Shown: positions 20,756 through 32,304, counted from the stretch's first letter. The stretch is DNA of 64,000 nucleotides from Catonia carolina (GCA_035578175.1 JAQMRL010000040.1:496001-560000); one strand, 5' to 3'. Made by a program: numbers and translations. Notes: generated by a model from the sequence alone, not told the origin.

Positions 20756-21512
20756 CGAGGGTCATTCGTAAAATAAGGTTCCCTAAGCTGCCGAAACAGA
20801 ATGCGATGTACTGGGAGAAATCTGGCAACACTATCTTACTCATCAGCTCTCCTTCTCTTTTTCCGCACCACTCCCGCCTCGCTACGTCGATCAGTGGCGG
20901 CGTAGCAGCCTTCGAAGATGGAGTTCCCTATCGCTGTTACCGCCAGATGCGAAATTCGCGCTGTGATACGTTTTTAAATGCAAAACGGATTTCACCTATT
21001 GACATTCATCATGGAACAACAGTTAACTCTGACAGATATTGCGATACATTAAGAAAACTGAGACGCGCGATCCAGAACCGCCGGAGAGGAAGATTTTCCA
21101 GTGGTGTGAGGCTTCTCCATGACAACGCTCGACCTAATGTCTCACATCAAACTCAAGAACTGCTGACAGATTTTGGCTGGTCTGTTGTGCCCCCCCTACA
21201 GCCCGGACCTAGCCCCAAGTGATTATCACTTATTCCCAAAATTAAAGGAACACTTGGGTGGTCTACGCTTCAGTACCGATGATGAAGTCAAGGAAGAGGT
21301 TACTCGATTCCTCAAAGGATTGGCGGCAGAATTCTACAACATGGGGATAGAAAAGTTTGAGCATTGTCTGCAAAAGTGTTTGGACAGAATTGGCGATTAT
21401 GTAGAAAAATAGCGTAAGTTTTAAGCTTTAAATTGATGTATAACACTAAGATAAAAAATATAGCTGTCTATTTTTAAAAATCTTGGGAACTTTATTTTAC
21501 GAATGACCCTCG
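20756..21512 (+). mobile_element. Mariner DD34D element M4, deletion derivative
   Basis: TIRs of ~28 bp (CGAGGGTCATTCGTAAAATA and inverse) with TA at 20754-20755 and 21513-21514. The 757-bp body retains N-terminal and C-terminal transposase pieces. Confidence 0.88.
20888..21412 (+). pseudogene. Mariner DD34D transposase remnant
   Basis: A short N-terminal stretch joins directly to the catalytic end: LLHDNARPNVSHQTQELL (second Asp), then PPYSPDLAPSDYHLFPKLKE (third Asp), with one frameshift near 21190 inside the PPYSPD codons, and the C-terminus FEHCLQKCLDRIGDYVEK. I count 34 residues between the second and third Asp, typical mariner. The first catalytic Asp region is deleted. Confidence 0.82.
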
Positions 21513-21777
21513 TAGAATCGATTGGTAAAGAATACATGAGAAATCCATTTACGGTTTACCGAACATTTTATTTTAAGTACTTGGAGATAAATTGTATCAA
21601 TATTTTTATAAAGTGTTAACTAAGGTGAAAGGGCGTTTATTTAAATCGTGCCAATAAACTCGCGTGGTAACAATAGCGAATCATTAAACGAGCTGTAAAC
21701 AGATAAGTTAGGTTAGGCTAGGCATACACTAGCAATTTTTTGCCGGACCAAATTTTTAATAAAAGTTATAGACTACA
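21513..21777. other. Spacer, no gene seen
   Basis: AT-rich; no member of the families described here was recognised. Confidence 0.4.
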
Positions 21778-22813
21778 AAAAAATCTGGAGTGAAACACTC
21801 ACACACTACTAAAAACATTATAATAAAACATATTAAGGTCAAGGAGGACTTGGAAAGGTTTGGGTTGACGCTGGAGGATGTGAGGTTCAAGTCTGAGAGT
21901 TATAGAAAGTTGAAGGATCTGGCTTTGGAACTGGAAACCAAGACTAGAAAAGTGTAGAGGGTGACGGAAGAACTCCGGGCTCAGAGATCAAAAAGAATGA
22001 GGGAATACTGGGTAAAGATCAAGGCTCAGAGATCGAAGTAGAGTCTTTCATGTTGTGGCTGAAGTGGTCCATTGTGGCCTCACAAGTAAAAAAAAAAAAA
22101 AAAAAAAAACATTATTAATAAAACACTCACACATTATTAATAAAACATTAGAAATAAACAACAAACTAACCTCAATAAAAGTAACCTAACTTTAATCATA
22201 TATGAAAGACGCAAAATGAAAATCGATCTCGGTTTGCCTTAAAAATACGGAAAATCACTCTTTCACGCTAAACTAGGCTCTGTAGAGAAAAATACTTTAA
22301 ATAGAAGTTGTAGATCTTTTAATTTCCCCGAAATCTTAATTTGGCCGAAATCTTAAAAAAATCGATTTTTCACACGTTTTCGTGAGAAAAAACAGAAAAT
22401 CGCTAATTACTGCTAAAATAAGCATATACAAAAAATGATTGAAATAAAAGTTGTAGAATTTTAAATTCTCTACATTTTTTATTATATATAAATTTTTGCG
22501 CTATAATACATATTAAAGCCGTAATCTTAAAAAAACACTTTTTTTACGTAAAAACACCCTCACCAAGAATTTCAGCAAACATGGCGCCTACCCTATCTTG
22601 CAGAGAATATAAAATTGAGTAAATTAGGCGATTTAAAAAAAAATCGTAGGACCAGTTTTTGAGAAAATCGCAAAAAAGTAAAAATTACACGATTAAACTA
22701 CTATTTCCGGATGACCGATTTTGATGAAAATATTCGTGTCGGGTCCGGTAGTGGTACGTAACTTAAGTTTCAAGTTTCAAGTTCGTACGATGTTCCGTTC
22801 TTGAGATATTCTG

Positions 22814-22878
<65 letters not shown>

Positions 22879-23007
22879 CAATCGCTAAAAACATGTTTTT
22901 TTGGGTTCAGGGGGTCTGAAAACGTATAGATCCGGTGAAAACTCGACATGAAAACAATAGGCTACTTTCCTTCCTATATATTCATATAGGCAAGAGAAAG
23001 TAAAAAA
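21778..23007 (-). mobile_element. HX element interrupted by a LINE 3' end
   Basis: Starts TCTGGAGTGAAACACTCACA and ends GGCAAGAGAAAGTAAAAA. A long (CA)n array lies at 22816-22874. The left portion is split by the insertion at 21837-22108. Confidence 0.88.
21837..22108 (+). mobile_element. Non-LTR retrotransposon 3' end with poly(A)
   Basis: Encodes a C-terminal tail (VKEDLERFGLTLEDV, then EELRAQRSKRMREYW) with one TAG, followed by a short 3' UTR and an A-run at 22089-22108. The HX sequence CATTAT-ATAAAACA appears on both sides, consistent with a ~15-bp target duplication. The clade is not assigned. Confidence 0.75.
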
Positions 23008-23009
23008 AA

Positions 23010-23500
23010 AATCGTAAAAAATGGATTTTTTTAAGATTACGGCCTTAGTATGCATTTTGCGACAAAAGTGTATAACATAAACTCAATAATCCCAATTTTT
23101 AAAATGTTTTGATAGTTTGCATTCCTTTAAAGAAAATCTGAAAAATTACTTGATCGGTGAAACTTTTTATAGCGTACACGAATTTCTTTGTTGATAGTAG
23201 TGATACATTGTGTGAGTCTTATATGTATTTCAGGTGTTATAACCGACATGTCCTATACTCCCCTGGACGCAAAAAAAATATGCATATTTCACTACAGAGC
23301 CTACTTAAACGTCAAAGAGTAATTTTCCGTATTTTTAAGCCACTGAGGTTAATTTTCACTTATGCATTATTCACTCATGATTAAAATTAGATTATGTTTT
23401 TTGTTTATTTCTAGTGTTTTATTACTAATATTAAGTGAATGATTGGTCATTCGTTGCATTGGCAAGAGAAAGTCGTGTGAGTGTTTCACACGAGATTTTT
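23010..23500 (+). mobile_element. HX 3' half, split by a LINE fragment
   Basis: The TTTTTTAAGATTACGGCCTT block leads into an inserted LINE fragment at 23100-23277. HX then resumes with CTACAGAGCCTA and runs to GTGTGAGTGTTTCACACGAG. Confidence 0.78.
23100..23277 (+). mobile_element. Jockey/CR1-like LINE 3'-end fragment
   Basis: Matches the 3' end of the LINE at 60504-61379: AAATTACTTGATCGGTGAAAC, then GTCCTATACTCCCCTGGACG and an A-run. It carries only the last codons of the reverse transcriptase frame. Confidence 0.75.
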
Positions 23501-23504
23501 TTTT

Positions 23505-23625
23505 TTTAAGTTCTACATCCAGAGGTTGATTTTCATTTTGCGTCGTTCACAAATGATTAAACAAAGGTTTATGATTTATTATTTACAGTGGCACGAGAAA
23601 GTCGTGCGAGTATTTCACACTTTTT
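23505..23625 (+). mobile_element. Small HX 3'-end fragment
   Basis: CAGAGGTTGATTTTCATTTTGCG leads to GCACGAGAAAGTCGTG and a weak terminal hairpin. Confidence 0.6.
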
Positions 23626-23724
23626 TTATTATTGGCCGGTAAATAAAGGTTTATAATGTTTTTGTTTTAGTTGTAATAATGAAAAATTTATGAAAAGCTA
23701 GCAGCAGCTCATTTGGCCGTACTT

Positions 23725-24655
23725 TTTACTTCTCTTGCCTATATGAATATATAGGAAGGAAAGTATTGTTTTCATGTCCATTTTAAGAAATCGAGTTTTC
23801 ACCGGATCTACACGTTTTCAGACCCCCTGAACCCAAAAAAAATATGTTTAACGATTGGTCTGTGTGTGTGTCTGTATACAAAATATCTCAAGAACGGAAC
23901 ATCGTACGAACTTGAAACTTAAAACTTAAGTTACATACCACTACCGGACCCGGCACGAACATTTTCATCAAAATCGGTCAACCGGAAATAGTAGTTTATT
24001 CGTATAATTTTTCACTTTTTTGCGGTTTTCTCAAAAACTAGTCCTACGATTTTTTTAAAAATCGCCTGGTTTACTCAATTTTTTATTCTCTACAAGATAG
24101 AGTAGGCGCCATGTTTGCTGAAATTCTTGGTGAGGCTGTTTTTACGTAAAAAAGTGTTTTTTTAAAGAATACGGCTTAAATATGTATTATAGCGTAAAAA
24201 TTTATATAACGAAAAATGTAGAGAATTTAAAATTCTACAACTTTTATTTCAATCATTTTTTTGTATAACGCATAGTTTAGCGGTAATTAGCGACTTTCTG
24301 TTTTTTCTCACGAAAACGTGTGAAAAATCGATTTTTTTTAAGATTTCGGCCTTAGTATGCATTTTATGACAAAAGTGTATATAATTAAATTTATAGAAAA
24401 TTAAAAGATGTACTACTTTTATTTAGAGTATTTTTCTCTACAGAGCCTAGTTTAGCGTGAAAGAGTGATTTTCCGTATTTTTAAGGCAAACTGAGATAGA
24501 TTTCATTTTGCTTCTTTCATATTATGATTAAAATCAGGTTATGTTTATTGAGGTTAGTTTTTTGTTTATTTCTAATGTTTTATTACTAATGTTAGGTTTA
24601 TTGTTAATTATTTGCAATGGCAAGAGAAAGTCGTGTGAGTGCTTCACACCAAATT
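23725..24655 (+). mobile_element. HX element, full copy
   Basis: Left 13-mer slightly degraded (ACTTCTCTTGCC) and the (TG)n array very short. The right end is GGCAAGAGAAAGTCGTG with hairpin. Confidence 0.88.
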
Positions 24656-24659
24656 TTTT

Positions 24660-24964
24660 TAAACGCTTTTATTTAACTTACTCTTGGATCCATCAAATCT
24701 TGCAACTTAAAATTTTAATACTTCTACCGTATCAATATGAATCAAACTTTGCACACTTGTTTATCTTCGATGACAATACGCTGTGGAGGTGTTTGTAAAA
24801 AAAAAATTTAAAATTTAAAAAAAAATTAAAAAAAAATTTTAAAAACGCTTTTATTTAACAATTACTTAAAAAAATTAACTAAAAAGAAAAAAAAATTTAC
24901 AAAAAAATCACAGGAAAAAAAATTACAAAAAAATTAAAAAAAAAAATTTTAAGAAACGCTATTA
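24660..24964. repeat. A-rich tandem partial repeats next to a palindrome
   Basis: AAACGCTTTTATTTAAC recurs at about 24663, 24844 and (as AAACGCTATTATTTAAC) 24954, each followed by A-rich DNA with TTACAAAAAAATCACAG. These look like partial copies of the palindrome arm at 24965. Confidence 0.7.
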
Positions 24965-25222
24965 TTTAACAATTAATCAAAAAGAAATGAACTAAAAAGA
25001 AAAAAAGAAAAAAATTTACAAAAAAAAATCACAGACATTACAGTTAAAAATAAAAGCGTGGCGCATTAATATTATATAATATTTATTGTAAAATATTCGT
25101 TGTAAAATATTATATATATTAATGCGCCACGCTTTTATTTTTAACTGTAATGTCTGTGATTTTTTTTTGTAATTTTTTTCTTTTTTTCTTTTTAGTTCAT
25201 TTCTTTTTGATTAATTGTTATT
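24965..25222. repeat. Large near-perfect palindrome (arms ~105 bp)
   Basis: Left arm AACAATTAATCAAAAAGAAA through GCGTGGCGCATTAAT (to 25070) is mirrored by 25118-25222, centred at about 25094. An AT-rich loop of ~45 bp lies between. It may be a hairpin MITE. Confidence 0.9.
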
Positions 25223-25529
25223 TAGTTATAAAATAGGAAATACAAAAATATAACTTACAGTGAACGCGTATTCTGATCTGTTGTAATTGTTTGAACAGTG
25301 TAGTAAAGAAGGTACTGGTAGTTCAGTAAACAGTAGTGGTGTGTGAAAGAATGACGATTCTACAGGCTGTAGCCAGTGGTTTATTGATAAAGAAATCTGA
25401 TGCAATCATTACAAACATATCTTATATTATATAGGACATAAAATGTATTAATATAGGCCACTTAAAACACAGAATGCCTCAAAAACTGTGACATGTATTA
25501 ACACTTTAAATCCAAAATTTTTTAACTAT
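25223..25529. other. Unassigned interval
   Basis: No open frame or known repeat recognised; moderately complex AT-rich DNA. Confidence 0.4.
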
Positions 25530-25667
25530 TTTTACTTTCTCTTGCCTATATGAATATATAGGAAGGAAAGTATTGTTTTCATGTCGATTTTAAAGAAATC
25601 GAGTTTTCACCGGATCTATACGTTTTCAGACCCCCTGAACCCAAAAAACATGTTTTTAGCGATTGGT

Positions 25668-25722
<55 letters not shown>

Positions 25723-25902
25723 TGTGTGTGTGTGTGTATGTGTGTGTGTGTGTGTGTGTGTGAACACTCTTCACCGGATCTATACGTTTTCAGACCCCCT
25801 GAACCCAAAAAACATGTTTTTAGCGATTGGTCTGTGTGTGTGTGTGTGTGTGTGTGTGTCGCGCGCGCGCGTGCGCGCGTGTGCGTGTGTGTGCGCGCGC
25901 GC

Positions 25903-25955
<53 letters not shown>

Positions 25956-26078
25956 CAGAATATCTCAAGAATGGAACATCGTACGAACCTGAAACTTGAA
26001 ACTTAAGTTACATACCACTACCGGACCCGACACGAACATTTTCATCAAAATCGGTCAATAGGTCAATAGGCAAGAGAA
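25530..26078 (+). mobile_element. HX element, rearranged 5' half
   Basis: The 5' end is normal. The CCGGATCTATACGTTTTCAG segment and its (TG)n array then occur twice (from 25610 and 25774), the second array grading into (CG)n. After ATCAAAATCGGTCAA the copy jumps straight to GGCAAGAGAAAGT, losing the 3' half. Confidence 0.85.
25670..25952. repeat. Compound (TG)n / (CG)n microsatellites
   Basis: Two long TG arrays. The second contains GTCGCGCGCGCGTGCGCGCG-type alternating purine-pyrimidine DNA at 25859-25906. Confidence 0.9.
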
Positions 26079-26084
26079 AGTAAA

Positions 26085-26160
26085 AAAATATGGTTTGAAA
26101 CATTCACACGGCTTTCTCTTGCCAGTGCAATTAATGAACCATTTATATAACCTATGTTTG
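26085..26160 (-). mobile_element. HX end fragment
   Basis: TGGTTTGAAACATTCACACG followed by CTTTCTCTTGCCAGTGCAA is the hairpin end of a reverse-oriented HX copy; the rest is missing. Confidence 0.7.
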
Positions 26161-26162
26161 TT

Positions 26163-26217
26163 TAAAATAAATATTGCTGTTTCTTATCACATGGTCACCC
26201 AATTAACTGACTCTGCT
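26163..26217 (-). mobile_element. R-repeat fragment
   Basis: About 50 bp matching the TTTCTTATCACATGGTCA region of other R repeats. Confidence 0.65.
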
Positions 26218-26259
26218 AGAGTTCCATGTACAAAAAAGTACGATAATTTTTAAAATATA

Positions 26260-27223
26260 CAAGGAAGGTGTGGCTATTAAAAAACGAGACTGACGTTGTA
26301 AAAAATTTATTTTAATTTTATACATAATCACTTATTGTCACCTTCAATATACACTCCTTCTCTATCCCTACAACGCTCCATGAGAATTTTCCATTGTTGG
26401 AAACAGTGCTGGAAGTCATCTTCTGTCAGCTCCTTCAGAACACGTGCCGTTTTCTCTTTTACAGCTTCCAGGGACTCAAATCTTGTCCCTTTTAATGCAG
26501 ATTTCACCTTAGGGAACAGGTAAAAGTCACATGGTGCAATAAGTAAATAAGTAATAAGTAAATAAGTAAATATAATCTGGTGAATAAGGTGGATGTTCTA
26601 ACACTAAGATGCTGTACTTGGCTAGGAACCTCTTGACAGATAACGCAGAATGAGCTGGCGCATTGTCTTGGTGGAGAACCCATGATTTGTCCTTCCACAT
26701 TTCGGGTCGTTTTTTCCTTACTCTTTGACGTAGTTTAGTAAGTACCTCAAGGTAGTAATATTGACTAATTGTTTGACCTTCAGGAACCCAGTAAAGGTAC
26801 ACTATCCCATGGATATAAAAATAAAACAATCATCATTGCTTTAAATTTTGACTTGCTCATTGAGCTTTTTGGCTCTCGGTGAAGTTTGGCTCTTCCAGTG
26901 GATGGATTGGCCCTTCGTTTCCGGATCATAAGTAAAAAACCACGTTTCATCACATGTTATTATCTTCTACCTTTTCCCTAACGTGAAATCTGCAATAAAA
27001 GGGACAAGATTTGAGTCTGTAGACGCTGTAAAAGAGAAAGCAGCACGTGTTCTGAAGGAGCTGACAGAAGATGACTTCCCGCACAGTTTCCAACAATGGA
27101 AAATTCGCATGGAGCGTTGTAGGGATAGACAAGGAGTGTATATTGAAGGTGACAATAAGTGATAATGTATAAAAAAAAATTTTTTTTACAAAGTTAGTCT
27201 CGTTATTTAATATCCACACCTCA
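26260..27223 (-). mobile_element. Two-right-ended mariner derivative, junction type I
   Basis: AGGTGTGGCTATTAAA at the left and its inverse at the right extend into ~245-bp inverted arms. Both encode the transposase C-terminus facing inward from each end (26260-26510 and 26975-27223). The change of orientation falls at about 26972 (TTATCTTCTACC joined to TTTTCCCTAA), the same joint as in 54645-55581. A degenerate (AAGT)n/(AAAT)n-like insertion lies at 26540-26575. Confidence 0.88.
26295..26972 (-). pseudogene. Mariner DD34D transposase, C-terminal half
   Basis: The minus strand reads VYLYWVPEGQTISQYYYLEV, MWKDKSWVLHQDNAPAHSAL (second catalytic Asp intact) and HPPYSPD, then is disrupted by a simple-sequence insertion. 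It resumes with the KGTRFES-like and KELTEDDFQHC blocks in another frame. N-terminal DNA-binding and first catalytic regions are missing. It resembles the SETMAR/Hsmar-type branch by motif. Confidence 0.8.
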
Positions 27224-27225
27224 TT

Positions 27226-27815
27226 GTTTTGCTTTTTATTTATTATTTATTTTTAAATACACTCACGTCTCCCTTAAATTCTTCTACGCCCGACAGGTTA
27301 AGAACCACTTACCTAAACAACACATTTTACGTGGCAATAAAGTTTACTTTATTTAACAGATATTTTAGTAAAAACACAATCTGAGTGACAGCATTAAAAT
27401 GCTCATTGATATACAATGAGAAAATGATTTTTTTTTTTTTTTGGTTTAACGTCCGACTGTTCTGCAATTACTGGTAATGCAGACGGTGAAGGATGAAATG
27501 ATTTTTTTTGTAACGTATGAAAATATGCCAAGCCTGAATGGGATTCGAACCAAGAAAATGATAAATAAGTTGGAACACAGTGCGATCTCAACATGTTTGA
27601 ATTCACAACGTTGCAATTTTTGCTTTAATTGAAATTTTCTAACGCCAGTACAAAGCGGAACCAATTACATAACAAAGATAGATTATGTCGTCAGCAATTT
27701 AATCCAATTTGTTTATCCGAAGAAAAAAATCGAATGTAAGCGTTAAAGGCACGTATAGGCTACATTATACAAGATTTTATCATACTACTGTGTTTACTTT
27801 TATAAAAATTGTAAT
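27226..27815. other. Interval with a SINE (type B) fragment
   Basis: Mostly AT-rich. Bases 27430-27560 carry a reverse SINE fragment (GGTTTAACGTC at one end, TTTTGTAACGTATGAAAA, GGGATTCGAACC as the inverse of a B box), related to the fuller copy at 38640-38818. Confidence 0.6.
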
Positions 27816-27946
27816 AACGGGTGTTTCAAAAAGGACGCACTTCGAAGTTTGAAAACGCTAATTTATTACATAAAGTAATTACTAATTATACAAATTATAC
27901 TGTGTGAAATTATTACCTTTATAACATTCAGATTACCTTTAAAACT

Positions 27947-29387
27947 TCACCATAAATGTTCAAAATGACTTCCTCCGCTTGTAATGCAAGTTCGGACACG
28001 TTTCATAACATTTGCAGCCACTTTTCGTAGTGTTTGCTCATTAATGTTTGTAATCTCACTATATTCAATATTAGCCTTCAAATCTTCAATTGTAAGAGGA
28101 TTGTTTTTAAAAACCTTACTCTTTAAATTCCCGCAAAGAAAAAAATCCGCAGGAGTAAGATCTGGGGATCTTGGTGGCCACAATGCTTTTGATATTACGC
28201 GATGGCCAAAAAATTCTCGTAACATATTCAGCGTTTCAGTAGAAGTATGGCACGTTGCGTTATCCTGCTGAAACCAACAATCTCGATCGTGTAATTCTGA
28301 CAACGCTATAAATTGTTCAAGTAAGTTGCGGTACACCACACCATCTACAGATGTGTCAAAAAATAAAGGCCCAACAATACGACGCTGGGAGGTCGCACAC
28401 CAAACACCAATTTTACGTGCGTTTAGTGGACGTTCATGAAATGCGTGAGGATTATGAGCGCTCCATATTCGGCAGTTTTGGCTGTTGATGTAACCATACA
28501 AGTGGAACCATGCTTCGTCACCGAAATAAACACGATCCAATATTTCAACACCGTTGTCATTAACAAGAGAACGTATCCAACGACAATATTGTATACGTTT
28601 CCCATGGTCAACTTCTTTCAGTTCATGAACGACTCCGATGCTGTAAGGATGCAGATTTAATTTTTTTGTAGCCCTTAAAGCGGAAGATGGTGATAATCCA
28701 GCCTGTGAAGATAACTTTCTAATTGATTTGCCGGGTGAGGTAATCAAACGTTGTTTCACATCGTCCAAAACTTGTTCTGTTGACACTGATGGTCGACCTG
28801 TGCTTTTCCGATCCTGTACACTGCCAGTCTCACGAAATTTATTTATCAGACGCGATATTGTGGTGTTATTAGGTACTTCAGAATTGGGAAATTTTAACTG
28901 GAATTCGTCTTTTACTCGTTCGTAAGATTTATATGCGCAATAACTTTCAATAATAAAAACACATGCCCATAACAGACAGGCGGAGTGTCAATTTATTTAC
29001 ACTCAATCTGTCGTTCCAGGGCTAAAATAAATAGTTCTGTTTCTTATCACATGGTCAGCCAAATAAATGACTGAATCATTTAAGAACAGAAGAGGTAGAG
29101 GTGCAAAAGACACTAATCAGAGTTGTCTCCTCTGAAAGTAATGAATTTTATTATACAGCCAGACCCTGTGGTGAATGAAGTGAAGGTGTCATTTGCAGAG
29201 TGTAAAATATGTGCTTTTCAGAGGGCCCGGCATGCTGTTAAGCGTATTTTTTTCACTCAGTGAGGAAGGCAATTGTAAACCACCTCACTCCTCGTTTTAC
29301 TTAGTAAAACCTCTAGAGGTTCAAACCAGCCTTTTGGCTGATGACCTAAACAACAATAAAAACACGTTCATACTTTGAAAAAACCAT
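27947..29387 (-). pseudogene. Mariner-type transposase (DD38D by count), split by R repeat
   Basis: The gene starts ATG at 29387 (MVFSKYERVFIIES), is interrupted at 28963-29354 by an R repeat, and continues without stop or frameshift to SHFEHLW at 27947, about 345 codons in all. Domains: helix-turn-helix region to ~residue 60 with the linker RKSTGRPSV; YFGDEAWFHLYGYINSQNC (first Asp); DCWFQQDNATCHT (second Asp); PPRSPDLTPADFFLCG (third Asp in PAD). I count 38 residues between the second and third Asp. All three acidic residues are present, so the only visible lesion is the retroposon. Confidence 0.9.
28963..29354 (-). mobile_element. R-repeat retroposon with 11-bp target duplication
   Basis: AATAAAAACAC is present at 28952-28962 and again at 29355-29365, bracketing a full-length R repeat. 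This defines the ends: ATGCCCATAACAGACAGG on one side and GATGACCTAAACAAC on the other. A short duplication of this length is typical of target-primed retroposition. Confidence 0.92.
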
Positions 29388-29575
29388 GTTTGAACTTATA
29401 CAGACACTACAGACACAAATGAATACCGGGATAGCACTAGTACATGTCAGTAATACACAATGGGTCAACAATGAGTACGGTAGTGCCAACTGTTATTTGG
29501 GGGGAAAAAATATTCCCTATGCAGAAAATATTAACCCTTAAACTTCGAAGTGCGTCCGTTTTGAAACACCCGTTA

Positions 29576-29689
29576 GAATATTTTCTCCCCTGTTACATTA
29601 CTGAAAAAAATTTCATCATCTTTATTAAAACGAAGGACGAGCACGTTCTATACTTTAGTAATGAGATTTATTTTTATACGCAACAAAAT
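29576..29689. other. Short spacer
   Basis: Nothing recognised between the mariner element and an HX fragment. Confidence 0.4.
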
Positions 29690-29813
29690 CTGGTGTGAAA
29701 CGCTCACACGAATTTTTCTTCCCAACGTAAATAATGTAAAATATAAACATGTTATATCACGAGTAAACATATTGAAATTAAAAACATAACCTAATTTTAA
29801 TCACGAGTTAATC
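29690..29813 (-). mobile_element. HX fragment
   Basis: TCTGGTGTGAAACGCTCACA followed by a degraded TTTTTCTTCCC and the CATAACCTAATTTTAATCAC block. Truncated where a MITE begins. Confidence 0.75.
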
Positions 29814-29815
29814 TA

Positions 29816-30156
29816 CAGTTCAGCCGTTCTAAGTTTGCTCCTAATGTAAACAAATAATGACGTCACTGAGCATGCGCATTATATCTAAATGTGCACACGC
29901 TGATTAAAAAATAACAACTAAATAATTTCAAAAGTATTTAAATACAAAATACTTATAAACGTATTTTTCTAAATTAAATTGTTAGGCCTACATCATATCA
30001 CGACTGATTTTTTTAGTACTTTAAGTACTTATAATTTAAAAAATAGTTAACTTAATAGGAATACGACATCCATAAAGTCACGGACTCTAGCGTGCACCCT
30101 GTAGTAGCTGGCTTTGGTTTGTTGACAGTACGAGCAAACTTAGAGCGGCTGAACTA
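29816..30156. mobile_element. Tc1/mariner-type MITE (~340 bp)
   Basis: Left CAGTTCAGCCGTTCTAAGTT and the inverse at the right (AACTTAGAGCGGCTGAACT) pair over about 40 bp, with TA at 29814-29815 and 30157-30158. It is non-coding. It carries a CRE-like TGACGTCA at about 29859. Confidence 0.85.
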
Positions 30157-30158
30157 TA

Positions 30159-31107
30159 GATCTGGTGTGAAACGCTCACACAACTTTCTCTTGCCAATGC
30201 AAATAATTAAATATAACCTAACATTAGAAACAAAACATTAGAAATAAAAAAATAATAATCTTATTTTAATCGTGAGTGAAAGAATTTAAGTGAAAATCAA
30301 CCTCAGTTTAGATTAAAAATACGGAAAATTACTCTTTCACGCTAAACTAGGCTATGTAGAGAAAAATGCTCATAATAAAAGTTGTAGATCTTTTAATTTC
30401 GTATAAATCTGATTATACTTTTTTGTCATAAAATGCATAATAAGGCTGAAATCTTTTAAAAAAATTGATTTTTTTACACGATTTCGTGAGAAAAAACAGA
30501 AAATCGCTAATTATCGTTAAACTAAGCGTTATACAAAAAAAATGTTTGAAATAAAAGTTGTAGAATTTTAAATTCTTTATAACTTTTACATGATACATTT
30601 TTTCGCTAAAATGCATATTGAAGTCGCAATATTATAAAAACAAATTTTTTTACGAGAAAACAACCTCACCAAGAATTTCAGCAAATATGGCGCCTACCCT
30701 ATCTTGTAGAGCATAATAAATGTAGTAAATGAGGCGATTTTAAAAAAAAATCGTACGACCAGTTTTTGAGAAAATCGCAAAAAAGTGAAAAATGACACGA
30801 ATAAACTACTACTTCCGGTCGACCGATTTTGATGAAAATGTTCGTGTCGGGTCCTCTATTAGTATCTAACTTGAGTTTCAAGTTCGTACGATGATTTTTT
30901 CTTGAGATATTCTGTTCACACACACACACACACACACGCACGCACACACACACGCACGCACGCACACACACACACACACACCAATCGCTAAAAACATGTT
31001 TTTTGGGTTCAGAGGGTTTGGGTTTGAAAACGTGTAGATCCGGTAGAAACTCGACATGAAAACAATACTTTCCTTTCTATACATTCATATAGGCAAAAGA
31101 AAGTAAA
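30159..31107 (-). mobile_element. HX element, full copy
   Basis: TCTGGTGTGAAACGCTCACA to GGCAAAAGAAAGTAAAA. The (CA)n array at 30916-30980 has CACG/CGCA variants. Confidence 0.88.
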
Positions 31108-31362
31108 AATATGCTTGACATAGAAGTTGAAGATTTTCCTTTTGTCGTAAAATGCATACTAAGACCGCAATCTAAAATAAACCCAATTTTTCCGATTTTG
31201 ATGGAAAAACATAGAAAATCATTAATTGCCGCTAAACTAAACGTTGTAGGCCTACAAATAAATGATGGAAATAAAAGTTGTGGAGTTTTAAATGTTCTAC
31301 AATTTTGATTGTATATCCTTTTTTCCTAAAATGCATATTAAAACCACAATTTTTAAAAAATA
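31108..31362 (-). mobile_element. HX internal fragment
   Basis: Matches the TTTGTCGTAAAATGCATACTA and ATTGCCGCTAAACTAAACG blocks; both ends are absent. Confidence 0.65.
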
Positions 31363-32300
31363 TTTTTACTTTCTCTTGCCTATATGAATAGGTATATAGG
31401 GAGGAAAGTATTGTTTTCATGTCAATTTTTCGAAATCGAGTTTTCACCGGATCTATACGTTTTCAGACCCCCTGAACCCAAAAAACATGTTTTTAGCGAT
31501 TGGTCAATGTGTGTGTGAACAGAATATCTCAAGAACGGAACAACGTACGAACTTGAAACTTAAGTTACATACCACTACCGGAACCGACACGAACATTTTC
31601 ATCAAAATCGGTCAACCGGAAGTAGTAGTTTATTCGTGAAATTTTTCACTTTTTTGCGATTTTCTCAAAAACTGGTCCTACGATTTTTTTAAAAATCGCC
31701 TGGTTTACTCAATTTTTTATTCTCTACAAGATAGGGGGTAGGCGTCATGTTTGCTGAAATTCTGGGTGAGGCTGTTTTCACGTAAAAACATAGTTTTTTC
31801 AAGATTACGGCTTTAATATGCAATTTCGCGCAAACATTTAATATAATAAAAGTCGTAGAGAATTTAAAATTTTACAACTTTAATTTCAAACATGTTTTTG
31901 TATAACGCATAGTTTAGCTGTAATGAGCGATTTTCTGATTTTTTTTCTGACGGAAACGTGTGAAAAAACGATTTTTTTAAGATTTCGGCCTTAGAATGCA
32001 TTTTACGACAAAAGTGTATATAATAAATTTTATAGGAAATAAAAAGATTTACAATTTTTATTTAAAGCATTTTTCTCTACAGAGCCTAGTTTAGCGTGAA
32101 AGAGTGATTTTCCGTATTTTTAAGCCAAACCGAGTTCGATTTTCATTTTGCGTCTTTCAGTCATGAATAAAATAAGGTTATATTTTTAGAAGTTACTTTT
32201 TTGTTTATTTCTAATGTTTTATTACTAAATTTAGGTTATATTGTTAATTATTTGCATTGGCAAGAGAAAGTTGTGTGAGTGTTACACAACAGATTTTTTT
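31363..32300 (+). mobile_element. HX element, full copy
   Basis: Complete ends; the GT array has shrunk to about four units at 31508. Confidence 0.88.
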
Positions 32301-32304
32301 TTTA

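Larger units (their letters stand above)
27817..29573 (-). mobile_element. Mariner-type element M5, interrupted by an R repeat
   Basis: TIRs ACGGGTGTTTCAAAAAGGAC / inverse (about 33 bp, to CGAAGTTT) with TA at 27815-27816 and 29574-29575. Without the 392-bp R insertion and its 11-bp target duplication the element would be about 1.35 kb. Confidence 0.92.

Noticed and set aside
25663..25992. Cys-Val repeat proteins (CVCVCV) and His-Thr repeat proteins across HX copies
   Set aside because: These are translations of (GT)n/(CA)n microsatellites and occur in every HX copy in both strands.
27984..28271. 95-codon plus-strand frame
   Set aside because: Antisense shadow of the M5 transposase.
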